64,000 nt of DNA from Micromonospora sp. M71_S20 (GTDB lineage: Bacteria > Actinomycetota > Actinomycetes > Mycobacteriales > Micromonosporaceae): positions 372,001-436,000 of the forward strand of contig NZ_RCCV01000001.1 in NCBI RefSeq assembly GCF_003664255.1. The letters are read 5' to 3'. The position numbers and the translations under genes were made by a program. Under the pieces are notes generated by a model, which ran no database searches, was not told where the DNA came from, and saw only the letters and a list, made by a program, of their open reading frames with translations. This document shows, piece after piece, positions 42,202 to 50,598 of this stretch (its first letter is position 1; each line of letters opens with the position of its first letter).

Positions 42202-43296
42202 TCAGCGCTGCACGCGCGCGCCGGCGCCCCGCACGAGCGCCTCGACCTCCCGGAGGCTGGCCATCGAGGTGTCGCCGGGCGTGGTCATCGCCAGCGCGCC
42301 GTGCGCCGCGCCGTACTCGACGGCCGTGCCCAGGTCGCCCTTCTCCAGCAGCCCGTAGATCAGGCCGGAGGCGAAGCTGTCGCCGCCACCGACCCGGTCC
42401 ATGATCTCCAGACCGGGCCGGTGGGTCGCCTCGACGAACTTCCCGTCGGCCCAGGCGATCGCGCCCCAGTCGTTGACGGTCGCGGTGCGCACGGTACGCA
42501 GGGTGGTGGCGACGACCTTGAAGTTGTCGTACTCCCGGGTGGCCGCCTCGATCATCCGCTGGAAGTTGGCCACCTCCAGCTCGGACAGCGAGGCGTCGGT
42601 GTCGGGCACCTCGAAGCCCAGCGAGGCGGTGAAGTCCTCCTCGTTGCCGATCATCACGTCGACGTAGCGGGCCAGCCGGCGGTTCACCTCCCGGGCGCGG
42701 GCCTGCCCGCCGACGGCCTTCCACAGGCTGGGCCGGTAGTTGAGGTCGTACGACACGACGGTGCCGTGCCGGGCGGCGGCGGCCATCGCCGCCTCCATCG
42801 TCTCCGGGGTGGTCTCCGACAGGGCGGCGTAGATGCCGCCGGTGTGCAGCCACCGCACCCCCAGCGTGCCGAACAGGTGGTCCCAGTCCACCTGGTCGGG
42901 CCGGAGCTGGCTGGCGGCGCTGTGGCCGCGGTCGGAGGTGCCGACGGCGCCCCGGACGCCGAAGCCGCGCTCGGTGAAGTTGAGCCCGTTGCGCACGGCG
43001 CGGCCGACCCCGTCGTAGGGCAGCCAGGTCACCAGCGACGTGTCCACCCCGCCCTGGAGCACGAGGTCCTCCAGCAGCCGGCCCACCTCGTTGTCAGCGA
43101 ACGCGGTGACCACGGCGGTCCGCAGGCCGAAGCAGCGGCGCAGGCCGCGCGCCACGTTGTACTCGCCGCCGCCCTCCCAGGCCCGGAACGTGCGGGCGGT
43201 GCGGACCCGGCCCTCGCCCGGGTCGAGCCGCAGCATGATCTCGCCGAGGGAGACCAGGTCGTACCGGCACTCGCCGGCCGGTCGGATGGACAGCAC
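42202..43296 (-). CDS. kdgK: 2-keto-3-deoxygluconate kinase, PfkB family
   Basis: Phosphorylates 2-keto-3-deoxygluconate to KDPG, the substrate of the aldolase encoded just upstream. 364 residues of ribokinase fold: LVSLGEIMLRLDPGEGRVRTARTFRAWEGGGEYNVARGL near the N-terminus, VVSYDLNYRPSLWK, and the anion-hole/catalytic base DRVGGGDSFASGL. The pairing with a KDPG aldolase fixes the assignment. It is separated from eda by only 3 nt. Confidence 0.85.
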   Translation of the reverse strand: MLSIRPAGECRYDLVSLGEIMLRLDPGEGRVRTARTFRAWEGGGEYNVARGLRRCFGLRTAVVTAFADNEVGRLLEDLVLQGGVDTSLVTWLPYDGVGRAVRNGLNFTERGFGVRGAVGTSDRGHSAASQLRPDQVDWDHLFGTLGVRWLHTGGIYAALSETTPETMEAAMAAAARHGTVVSYDLNYRPSLWKAVGGQARAREVNRRLARYVDVMIGNEEDFTASLGFEVPDTDASLSELEVANFQRMIEAATREYDNFKVVATTLRTVRTATVNDWGAIAWADGKFVEATHRPGLEIMDRVGGGDSFASGLIYGLLEKGDLGTAVEYGAAHGALAMTTPGDTSMASLREVEALVRGAGARVQR

Positions 43297-43299
43297 GGC

Positions 43300-43965
43300 T
43301 CAGCCCTCCACGGCGGGTCGGGCGGCCTCGACGGCCGCGGCGGTGCGGGCGGCGACCTCGTCCCAACGCCCGGCGGCGATCAGGTCGGGGGCGACCATCC
43401 AGGTGCCACCGACCGCCAGCACGGCGGGCAGCGCGAGGTAGTCCGCGAGGTTGGCGGTGTTGACCCCGCCGGTCGGGATGAACCGCACCGAGCGGTACGG
43501 CGCGGCGAGCGCCTTGATCATCCCGACGCCGCCGAGCTGCTCGGCGGGGAAGAACTTGACCGTGTCGAGCCCGGCGTCGAGGGCCATCTGGATCTCGGTG
43601 CCGGTGGCGACGCCGGGGAAGACGGGCACACCCAGCTCCTGGCAGCGGCGGACGACGGCCGGTCCGAATCCGGGGGTGACGACGAACCGGGCGCCCGCCT
43701 CGACGGCCCGGTCGACCTGGGCGGGGGTCAGCACGGTGCCGGCGCCGACGAGCAGGTCGGGTCGCTCGGACATGACGCGGATCGCCTCGGCAGCGGCGTC
43801 GGTGCGGAAGGTCACCTCGGCGCAGCGCAGGCCGCCCCGCACCAGCGCGTCGGCCAGCGGGGCGCCGTCGCGGGCGTCGTCGAGCACGACCACCGGCAGG
43901 ATCCGGGCCGCGCCGACGGCCGCGCGGACCGCATGTCTCTGTTCATCATTCTGTACGCCAGTCAC
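43300..43965 (-). CDS. eda: KHG/KDPG aldolase
   Basis: Splits KDPG into pyruvate and glyceraldehyde 3-phosphate. 221 residues: RILPVVVLDD, AEVTFRTDAA with the catalytic Glu, LVGAGTVLTPAQ, FVVTPGFGP, PVFPGVATGTEI, the Schiff-base lysine in TVKFFPAEQLGG, and FIPTGGVNTANL. The likely start is GTG at 43965, which lies inside a palindromic operator and follows a -10 box, so the mRNA may be leaderless. First gene of the eda-kdgK operon. The larger open reading through the IclR gene region is an artefact. Confidence 0.87.
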   Translation of the reverse strand: MTGVQNDEQRHAVRAAVGAARILPVVVLDDARDGAPLADALVRGGLRCAEVTFRTDAAAEAIRVMSERPDLLVGAGTVLTPAQVDRAVEAGARFVVTPGFGPAVVRRCQELGVPVFPGVATGTEIQMALDAGLDTVKFFPAEQLGGVGMIKALAAPYRSVRFIPTGGVNTANLADYLALPAVLAVGGTWMVAPDLIAAGRWDEVAARTAAAVEAARPAVEG

Positions 43966-43978
43966 ATATGTGACCCTA
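43961..43978. promoter_or_regulatory. palindromic operator overlapping the eda promoter
   Basis: GTCACATATGTGAC (43961-43974) is a perfect 14-bp palindrome; minus-strand -10 box TAGGGT occupies 43973-43978. Placement over the start of eda, divergent from the IclR gene, suggests repression by that regulator. Confidence 0.6.
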
Positions 43979-44006
43979 GCCGTGCCGCCCGGCCTGTCAA
44001 CCCCGC

Positions 44007-44012
44007 TAGAGT
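44007..44012 (+). promoter_or_regulatory. -10 box of leaderless promoter for the IclR gene
   Basis: TAGAGT seven nt before the ATG at 44020. Confidence 0.4.
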
Positions 44013-44019
44013 GGCGCCC

Positions 44020-44796
44020 ATGACGCTGCCCGGCGGGTTCCAGCCCGTGAAGTCCTCCACCCGGACGCTGGAGGTGCTCGAGGCGCTGGCCGCCTCGCCG
44101 CAGCGGCGCTCGCTGGTCGACCTGGCCCGCGCGCTGGACATCCCGAAGAGCAGCCTGCACGGCATCCTGCGCACCATGGCCCAGCGCGGCTGGGTCGAGA
44201 GCGACCCGACCGGCACCAGGTTCGGGCTCGGGGTGCGCGCGCTCCAGGTCGGCGCCGCGTACCTCACCAGCGACGACACCGTGGGCCTGCTCGGCGGGGT
44301 GCTCGACGACCTGTCCCGGCAGTTCGGCGAGACCGTCCACCTGGGACGCCTGGACGGCGCGCACATCGTCTACCTCGCCAAGCGCGAGTCGGTGCACCCG
44401 CTGCGGCTCTACAGCGCGATCGGGCGGCAACTGCCGGCCCACGCCACCGCCCTGGGCAAGGCGTTGCTCGCCGAGCGTCCGGACGACGCGCTCGCCGGGC
44501 TGCTGACCTGGCCGCTGCCCGCGCTCACCCCGCACACCGTCACCGACCCCGACGCGCTGCGCGCCGAGCTCGCCGCCGTCCGGGAGCGGGGGTACGCGGT
44601 GGACCGCGAGGAGAACACCGAGGGCATCGTCTGCTTCGCGACCGCCGTACCCCTGGCGGCGCCGGCGTCCGACGCGATCAGCCTGTCGGTGCCGGTGGCC
44701 CGGCTGGACGCCGCCGGCGAGGACCGGATCGTGGCCGCCCTCCGCCGGGCGGTCGACCAGGTCCGGGCGGCGCGCGGCCTGCTCTCCACCGCCTGA
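44020..44796 (+). CDS. IclR-family transcriptional regulator
   Basis: 258 residues. N-terminal winged helix: STRTLEVLEALAASPQRRSLVDLARALDIPKSSLHGILRTMAQRGWVE; C-terminal effector domain with FGETVHLGRLDGAHIVYLAK, GRQLPAHATALGKALLA and the signature YAVDREENTEGIVCFATAVPL. Divergent to eda-kdgK, so probably a KdgR-like regulator responding to a ketodeoxy sugar acid (inference). A palindrome lies between the two transcription units. Confidence 0.85.
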   Translation: MTLPGGFQPVKSSTRTLEVLEALAASPQRRSLVDLARALDIPKSSLHGILRTMAQRGWVESDPTGTRFGLGVRALQVGAAYLTSDDTVGLLGGVLDDLSRQFGETVHLGRLDGAHIVYLAKRESVHPLRLYSAIGRQLPAHATALGKALLAERPDDALAGLLTWPLPALTPHTVTDPDALRAELAAVRERGYAVDREENTEGIVCFATAVPLAAPASDAISLSVPVARLDAAGEDRIVAALRRAVDQVRAARGLLSTA

Positions 44797-44954
44797 CCGA
44801 CGCCGCTCCGGCACCCCCGCCGCCCGCCGACGGGCCCCGGGTGCCCACCGCGGGCGGGCGCGGCCCGGGTCCGGGGGCGCACCGGCCACGCGCATGGACC
44901 CCGGCGCACCGGTCGTCGCCGAGGGCGACGCGCGGGCGACAACTGGCAACCTTC

Positions 44955-45003
44955 TTGACAGATGTGTCGAGATATCGACAGACTTCTTTCGGAGAGCGCT
45001 CTC
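44955..45003 (+). promoter_or_regulatory. promoter region with two palindromes, one LacI-family-like
   Basis: TTGACA (44955-44960) is a good -35 box. TGTCGA-GATA-TCGACA (44965-44980) overlaps the spacer, and GAGAGCGCTCTC (44992-45003) is a perfect palindrome of the GAGCGCTC type bound by LacI-family sugar repressors such as CebR. A clear -10 box is not evident. Confidence 0.5.
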
Positions 45004-45043
45004 TTGTTCCGTCTGCCACCCTCGCCGCACCGGGAGAATCCTC

Positions 45044-46597
45044 TTGTCTCGAAGACTGCGCATGCTCGTCCCCGCCGCCGCCGGCCTCCTGATCCTCGGC
45101 CTGACCCCGGCGGCGGGCCACGCGAGCGACACTCCCCCCGCCGCCCCGGCCCCCACCGCGGCGGCGGGGGCCGACCTCAGCCCCGCCTTGGTCGAGGCGA
45201 TGCGCCGCGACCTCGGCCTCACCCCCACCCAGGTCGACGAACGCCTACGCACCGAGGCGGCGGCGCCGGTGGTCGAGCGGCGCCTGCGGGCCAAGCTCGG
45301 CCCGGCGTTCGCCGGCGCATGGATCCCGTCCGGCGGGCAGCGCCTCACCGTCGCCGTCACGGACGCGGCGCTCGTCAGGACCGTCCGCGCCGAGGGCGCC
45401 GACGTCACGGTCGTCGCCCGCAGCGAGCGCACCCTCGACGCGGTCAAGCGCGCCCTCGACCGGCGCACCGCCGCCGCCGACCCCCGCGACGTCCACGGCT
45501 GGCACGTCGACGTCGCCCGCAACAGCGTGGTCGTGACGGTCCGGCCGGGCGCCGCCGACGAGGCGATCGCGTACGCCAAGGCCAGCGGCGTGCCCACGGA
45601 CGCGATCCGGGTGGTCACGGCCACCGACGCGCCCCGGCCGCTCTACGACATCCGCGGCGGCGACCAGTACGTGATCAACGGCAACACCCTCTGCTCGGTC
45701 GGCTTCGCCGTCGTCGGCGGCTTCGTCACCGCGGGCCACTGCGGCGGTGTCGGCAGCCCGACCCTCGGCTTCAACAACGTCTCCCAGGGCACGTTCGCGG
45801 GGTCGTCGTTCCCCGGCAACGACTACGGATGGGTACGCACCAACGGCTCCTGGACGCCGCAGCCCTGGGTGAACAACTACTCCGGCGGCAACGTGACGGT
45901 CGCCGGCTCGCAGGACGCGGCGATCGGCAGCTCGGTCTGCCGCTCCGGTCGGACGACCGGCTGGCGCTGCGGGACGATCCTGGGCCGCAACGAGACCGTC
46001 AACTACCCGCAGGGTGCGGTGTCGGGCCTGACCCGCAGCAACGCCTGCGCCGAGGGCGGCGACTCCGGCGGGGCCTGGGTCTCCGGCAACCAGGCCCAGG
46101 GCGTCACGTCCGGCGGTTCCGGCAACTGCTCCATGGGCGGCACGACCTGGTTCCAGCCGGTCAACGAGATCCTCGGCGTCTACGGGCTGTCCCTGGTGAC
46201 CACCGGTGGCGGCGACGGGAGCCGGCTGATCAGCAACTGGAACAACCGCTGCATCGACGTGCCGAACTCCAACTTCTCCGACGGCGTCCCCCTGCAGACC
46301 TGGACCTGCAACGGCACCGCCGCGCAGTCGTGGACCTTCACCGGCGGCACGCTGCGTACCCAGAACAACAAGTGCATGGACGTGGCCTGGGGGTCCACCG
46401 CCAACGGCGCGACCATCCAGATCGCCAACTGCAGCGGCAACCCGGCCCAGCAGTTCGTCCTCTCGGCGGCCGGCGACCTGGTCAACCCGCAGGCGAACAA
46501 GTGCGTCGACATCAAGGAGTGGATCAACTCGGACGGCGCCCGCCTGCACCTGTGGGACTGCGTCGGCGGCGCCAACCAGAAGTGGCGTCGCGGCTGA
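45044..46597 (+). CDS. secreted S1 serine protease with ricin-type lectin (CBM13) domain
   Basis: 517 residues. Signal peptide LSRRLRMLVPAAAGLLILGL..., from TTG 45044 behind GGGAG; an ATG at 45062 is the alternative. The pro-region (about 40-200) includes an alpha-lytic-protease prodomain-like segment. The protease domain begins near YDIRGGDQYVI: His in FVTAGHCGG, Asp in GNDYGWV, Ser in EGGDSGGAWVS. The C-terminal 130 residues carry three QxW lectin repeats (CIDV/AAQSWTF, CMDV/NPAQQFVL, CVDI/GANQKWRR). The lectin would target glycans, such as fungal or yeast walls. Lies 89 nt before a GH16 enzyme with the same lectin. Confidence 0.88.
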   Translation: MSRRLRMLVPAAAGLLILGLTPAAGHASDTPPAAPAPTAAAGADLSPALVEAMRRDLGLTPTQVDERLRTEAAAPVVERRLRAKLGPAFAGAWIPSGGQRLTVAVTDAALVRTVRAEGADVTVVARSERTLDAVKRALDRRTAAADPRDVHGWHVDVARNSVVVTVRPGAADEAIAYAKASGVPTDAIRVVTATDAPRPLYDIRGGDQYVINGNTLCSVGFAVVGGFVTAGHCGGVGSPTLGFNNVSQGTFAGSSFPGNDYGWVRTNGSWTPQPWVNNYSGGNVTVAGSQDAAIGSSVCRSGRTTGWRCGTILGRNETVNYPQGAVSGLTRSNACAEGGDSGGAWVSGNQAQGVTSGGSGNCSMGGTTWFQPVNEILGVYGLSLVTTGGGDGSRLISNWNNRCIDVPNSNFSDGVPLQTWTCNGTAAQSWTFTGGTLRTQNNKCMDVAWGSTANGATIQIANCSGNPAQQFVLSAAGDLVNPQANKCVDIKEWINSDGARLHLWDCVGGANQKWRRG

Positions 46598-46686
46598 GCC
46601 CATCCGTCCGCCGTCGCGCCCGCACCGAACGGCCGATCGACGCCGCGAGACACGCCGCGGCGGCGCAGATGCCAAGGAGGTCCTAC

Positions 46687-47949
46687 ATGTTCAGATTCCG
46701 TACCCGTCGCCGGCCGTGGGCGCTCGCCCTCGCCGCGACCGCGATCATCGGCGCCACCACGGCCCTCGCCGTGCCGGTCCACCCCGAACCGGCGCAGGCC
46801 GGCATCGGGGGGATCACCTGGCAGGACGAGTTCAACGCGGCCGCCGGCACGCCCGTCGACCAGAGCAAGTGGCGCTTCGACATCGGCGGCGGCGGCTGGG
46901 GCAACAACGAGCGGCAGTACTACACCAACAGCACGAGCAACGCCGCGCACGACGGCCAGGGCAACCTGGTGATCACCGCCCGCCGGGAGAACCCCGCCAA
47001 CTACCAGTGCCACTACGGCCGGTGCGAGTACACCTCGGCCCGGCTGCTCACGGCGGCGACGTTCACCCAGGCGTACGGCCGCTTCGAGGCCCGCATCAAG
47101 ATCCCGCGCGGTCAGGGCATCTGGCCGGCGTTCTGGATGCTCGGCAACGACATGGGCAGCGTGGGCTGGCCGAACGCGGGCGAGATCGACATCATGGAGA
47201 ACATCGGCCGGGAGCCGAACACCGTCTACGGCACCATCCACGGCCCGGGCTACTCGGGTGGCGGCGGCGTCACCGGCAGCCGCACCATCGGCCAGCCGCT
47301 CGCCGACGGCTTCCACACCTACCGGGTGGACTGGGAACCGAACTCCATCATCTGGTACCTGGACGGCGTCGAGTTCCATCGGGTGGACCCGAGCCGGCTG
47401 GGCGGCAACCGCTGGGTGTTCGACCACCCCTTCTTCATGATCCTCAACGTGGCGGTGGGCGGGAACTGGCCGGGCTACCCCGACGGCTCCACGCAGTTCC
47501 CGCAGCAGATGCTCGTGGACTACGTCCGGGTCTCGGGCTACACCTCGGGCGGCAACCCACCGACCGGCACCAACGCCATCCGGGGCGCGCTCAGCGGTCG
47601 GTGCATCGACATCCCGAGCGCCAACCCGGTCGACGGGGCCAAGCTCCAGATCTGGGACTGCAACGGCACCGCCGCGCAGGCCTGGACGTTCGCCTCCGAC
47701 GGCACGATCCGGGCGATGGGCAAGTGCATGGACCCGGCCTGGGCCGGCACGGCGAACGGCACCGAGGTCAACCTCGTCACCTGCAACGGCAACCCGGCGC
47801 AACGCTTCACGCTCAACGCCGCCGGTGACCTGGTCAACCTCAGCGCGAACCGCTGCGTCGACGTACGGGACCGCAACACCGGCAACGGGGGCAAGCTCCA
47901 GTTGTGGGACTGCACCGGTGACGCCAACCAGAAGTGGTCGCGCGTCTGA
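46687..47949 (+). CDS. secreted GH16 endo-beta-glucanase with ricin-type lectin (CBM13)
   Basis: 420 residues. Signal peptide to about PAQAG (residue 39). Residues 42-280 form a GH16 laminarinase-like domain: WQDEFN, GQGIWPAFWMLG, the catalytic GEIDIMENIG (ExDxxE), TVYGTIHGPGY and FFMILNVAVGGNWPG. The C-terminal CBM13 has three repeats ending in AAQAWTF, NPAQRFTL and ANQKWSR. Predicted to cleave beta-1,3-glucans. Strong AAGGAGG ribosome-binding site. Probably cotranscribed with the upstream protease. Confidence 0.9.
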   Translation: MFRFRTRRRPWALALAATAIIGATTALAVPVHPEPAQAGIGGITWQDEFNAAAGTPVDQSKWRFDIGGGGWGNNERQYYTNSTSNAAHDGQGNLVITARRENPANYQCHYGRCEYTSARLLTAATFTQAYGRFEARIKIPRGQGIWPAFWMLGNDMGSVGWPNAGEIDIMENIGREPNTVYGTIHGPGYSGGGGVTGSRTIGQPLADGFHTYRVDWEPNSIIWYLDGVEFHRVDPSRLGGNRWVFDHPFFMILNVAVGGNWPGYPDGSTQFPQQMLVDYVRVSGYTSGGNPPTGTNAIRGALSGRCIDIPSANPVDGAKLQIWDCNGTAAQAWTFASDGTIRAMGKCMDPAWAGTANGTEVNLVTCNGNPAQRFTLNAAGDLVNLSANRCVDVRDRNTGNGGKLQLWDCTGDANQKWSRV

Positions 47950-47987
47950 CGGAACCTCGCGCGGGCCGACACCTCGTCGCCCGCCCG

Positions 47988-48032
47988 CCGGCCGGGCCGG
48001 TCGGGGCACACAGCCCCGACCGGCCCGGCCGG
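47988..48032. terminator. perfect 20-bp hairpin between convergent operons
   Basis: Arms 47988-48007 and 48013-48032 around an ACACA loop; the strongest hairpin in the window. Can serve both the glucanase gene and the sulfur operon from the other side. Confidence 0.8.
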
Positions 48033-48087
48033 CCCTGCCTGCGGATCAGGTGCGCCAGATCGTCGGGTGCGCCGGCGGCGGCCCGGT

Positions 48088-48673
48088 TCAGTGGACGACG
48101 ACGTCCGGCTCGTTGCCGGGCGACCACTTGATGCCGCACCCCAGGCTCGGAGTGTGGGGCTCGGGCACGTCGCGGCCGGCCAGCACCCGGTCGACCGCCG
48201 CCGCCAGCAGGTCGCCGGTCGCCGGTCACCGGGACGTCGTTGCCCGGCCGCGCCCGGTCGAACGCGCCCCGGTAGGCCAACCTCCGGTCGGCGTCGTACA
48301 GGAAGAAGTCGGGGGTGCAGGCGGCGTGGAAGTCCCGGGCCGTCCGCTGGGCGGCGTCGACCAGGTACGGGAACGTGAAGCCGACCCGCTCGACCTGCCC
48401 GCGCAGGCCGTCGACGTCGTCGTCGGGCTGAATGCCGGTGTCGTTGCTGGCGATGGCGACGACCGACAGCCCGCGCCCGGCCAGCTCGGTGGTCACCTCG
48501 GCGAGCCGCCGCTCGACGTGCCGGACGAACGGGCAGTGGTTGGACAGGAACGCGACCAGCAGGGCGGGCCCGGCGAGGTCCCCCGACGTGACCGGCTTGC
48601 CGTCGAGGTCGGGCAGGTCGAAGGCGGGCAGCGGCGTGCCCAACGCGACGAGCTGCGAGTTCACGGGTGGCAT
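48088..48673 (-). pseudogene. thioredoxin-fold redoxin, frameshifted by a 7-bp duplication
   Basis: Starts normally at ATG 48673 (GAGGAG site): DLDGKPVTSGDLAGPALLVAFLSNHCPFVRHVERRL, the CPFVxH-type redoxin of about 190 residues. After PGNDVPVTGD the frame is lost: TCGCCGG is duplicated in tandem (48212-48218 and 48219-48225). Removing one copy restores the usual ending DLLAAAVDRVLAGRDVPEP...SLGCGIKWSPGNEPD and a stop at 48088. It is the last gene of the sulfonate operon, 18 nt after the ferredoxin. Either a recent mutation, a phase-variable 7-mer or an assembly error. Confidence 0.85.
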
Positions 48674-48691
48674 GTGGCTCTCCTCGGGTGT

Positions 48692-49036
48692 TCAGCCGTC
48701 CAGCCGGACGGGTTCGACGCGATGCAGGAACGGGGTGGTGTCGATGGCGGCGAGCCGGGTCTCGCCCTTGTGCCAGCCCAGCCGCGACCGCCAGCTGCCC
48801 AGCAGTCCCGCCGCGGCGAGCGCGTCCTCGTCGACGCGTTCGACCTCGTCGGCCAGGGGTGAGACGTACATGGCGTCCGCCGGGCAGTACGCCTCGCACA
48901 TGAAGCAGGTCTGGCAGTCGCTCTGCCGGGCGATGACCGGCACCTCCCCGACCACGCCGTCGAAGACGTTGGTGGGGCAGACCCTGACGCAGATGCCGCA
49001 GCCGGTGCAGCGGCTCGCGCTGACGAGCTCGATCAC
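48692..49036 (-). CDS. two-[4Fe-4S] ferredoxin-like subunit
   Basis: 114 residues. Cluster ligands CTGCGICVRVCP (about residues 9-20) and CQTCFMCEAYCP (about 41-52), like the iron-sulfur subunit of adenylylsulfate reductase. The C-terminal 50 residues (DEDALAAAGLLGSWRSRLGWHKGETRLAAIDTTPFLHRVEP) are an extension without cysteines. GTG start overlaps the stop of the flavoprotein (GTGA), so the two are made together and presumably form one oxidoreductase. Confidence 0.82.
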   Translation of the reverse strand: MIELVSASRCTGCGICVRVCPTNVFDGVVGEVPVIARQSDCQTCFMCEAYCPADAMYVSPLADEVERVDEDALAAAGLLGSWRSRLGWHKGETRLAAIDTTPFLHRVEPVRLDG

Positions 49037-50598
49037 GCCGGCACCTCCTCCGTGCGTACGGTCACCCGGTCCAGCCCGGCGAGCACCAGGCGGTGCCGCT
49101 GCCGCGGGTCGGGCGCGGGATGCTCGGCGAGCACGTGCATCCCCCGCGTCTCGGTGCGCGCGAGCGCGGCGACGTGCATCCACCGCGCCGTGGCGACCAT
49201 CGCGGCGGCCTCGCGGGAGCGCACGCGCCCCCGTACCCCCGGTTCCGGCCGGCCCGATACGGCGGGCCACAGGGCGTCCGTGCCGGCCAGCGCACGCCGC
49301 AGCCGGGCGACGGTGCGGAAGTAGCTGACGTCCAGGGGCAGCGTCTCCCGCTGGACGGCCGCGACCACCGCCGCGGTGTCCACGGTGTCGGGCGAGTCCG
49401 CGCGTACGCCGGCACCGCCGATCGGTGCCAGGCGGCGGGTGCGCGGGCCGACGGCGGTCCCGTACGCCGCCGCGGCGGCACCGGACCACCGACCGGAGCA
49501 GATGGCCCAGGACGCGTTGAAGGCGCCCCCGCCGCTCTGGCCGCCGTGGCTGCGTTCCCGCGAGGCGGCGTCGCCGGCGGCGTAGAGACCCGGCACGGAC
49601 GTCTCGCAGCCGTCGCCGACGAGCCGGATCCCGCCCGTGCCCCGCACGGTGCCCTCGAACCGCATGGTCAGCGGGAACCGCTGGGTGAACGGGTCGATGC
49701 CGCGCCGGTCGTAGGGCAGGAAGAACACCGCGTGCGAGGTGCGCAGCAGAGCCCGCTTCTCCGGCGTGTCCGCCCGGTCGAGCACGGCGTGCACGGGGCC
49801 GTCCCGCAGCGCCCGCGCGATGCCGTCGCGCGGCAACGCGCCGTCCCCGGCGTAGACGACCGTGCCGTCGACGGCGGTGATGGTGGCCAGCGACAGCAGC
49901 CGGTTGCGGGTGACGGTGCTGTACTCCGCGCTGGTGCCGTAGGAGTTGCTGAACTCCATGCCGGACAGCTCGGCGCCCGCCTCGGCGGCCATCAGCAGCC
50001 CGTCGCCGGTGAGCACGTTGCAGCCCAGCCCCTTGCTGAGGAACGCGCAGCCGCCCGTGGCGAGTACGACCGCCGGCGCCCGGACCTCCCACTCCGCGCC
50101 GCTGAGCCGGTCGACGCCCCGCGCGCCGCCGACGCCGTGCCGATCGGCGAGCAGTTCCAGGGCCGGTGACTGGTCGAGCACGGTGACGCCGGCCCGGCGC
50201 ACCACGCGGCGCATCAGCCGCATGTACTCCGGTCCCTGGAGGTGGTTGCGCAGCGGCTGGCCGTGATCGTCGCGTACGAACGGGTAGCCCCACCGCTCGA
50301 CCAGTTTCAGGCTCTCGTAGACGTCGTCGAGGACGCGGTGGATCCAGCGCGGCTCGCAGAGCGCGCCGCCGCCGACCATCCGCCTGGCCACCGCCTGTTC
50401 GCGCAGTTCGGCGTCGGGCGGCAGGTAGAGCAGGTTCGAGCCGCCGGGGGCGGTCGCGCCGCTGGAGCCGAGGTAGCCCTTGTCGGCCAGCACCACCCGG
50501 GCGCCGTGGGTGGCGGCACTCCAGGCGGCCCAGGCGCCGGCCGGACCGCCGCCGACGACCAGCACGTCCGCGTCGCGCACTGCGCGGTCGGTCGTCAC
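49033..50598 (-). CDS. FAD-dependent oxidoreductase, fumarate reductase/APS reductase A-like flavoprotein
   Basis: 521 residues. FAD-binding Rossmann DVLVVGGGPAGAWAAWSAATHGARVVLADKG, SSGATAPGGSNLLYLP, VVLATGGCAFLSKGLGCNVLTGDGLLMAAEAGAELSGMEFSNSYG, and the C-terminal PGLYAAGDAAS...GGQSGGGAFNASWAICSG. This is the succinate dehydrogenase/AprA superfamily pattern, but true fumarate reductase active-site motifs are not evident. Cotranscribed and overlapping with a sulfonate-type importer and an AprB-like ferredoxin, so I infer a redox step on an imported sulfur compound. Alternatives: an unrelated dehydrogenase. Confidence 0.8.
   Translation of the reverse strand: MTTDRAVRDADVLVVGGGPAGAWAAWSAATHGARVVLADKGYLGSSGATAPGGSNLLYLPPDAELREQAVARRMVGGGALCEPRWIHRVLDDVYESLKLVERWGYPFVRDDHGQPLRNHLQGPEYMRLMRRVVRRAGVTVLDQSPALELLADRHGVGGARGVDRLSGAEWEVRAPAVVLATGGCAFLSKGLGCNVLTGDGLLMAAEAGAELSGMEFSNSYGTSAEYSTVTRNRLLSLATITAVDGTVVYAGDGALPRDGIARALRDGPVHAVLDRADTPEKRALLRTSHAVFFLPYDRRGIDPFTQRFPLTMRFEGTVRGTGGIRLVGDGCETSVPGLYAAGDAASRERSHGGQSGGGAFNASWAICSGRWSGAAAAAYGTAVGPRTRRLAPIGGAGVRADSPDTVDTAAVVAAVQRETLPLDVSYFRTVARLRRALAGTDALWPAVSGRPEPGVRGRVRSREAAAMVATARWMHVAALARTETRGMHVLAEHPAPDPRQRHRLVLAGLDRVTVRTEEVPA

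Noticed and set aside
43966..45624. Long N-terminal extension of KDPG aldolase
   Set aside because: Antisense to the IclR regulator and protease; family length fits the GTG at 43965.
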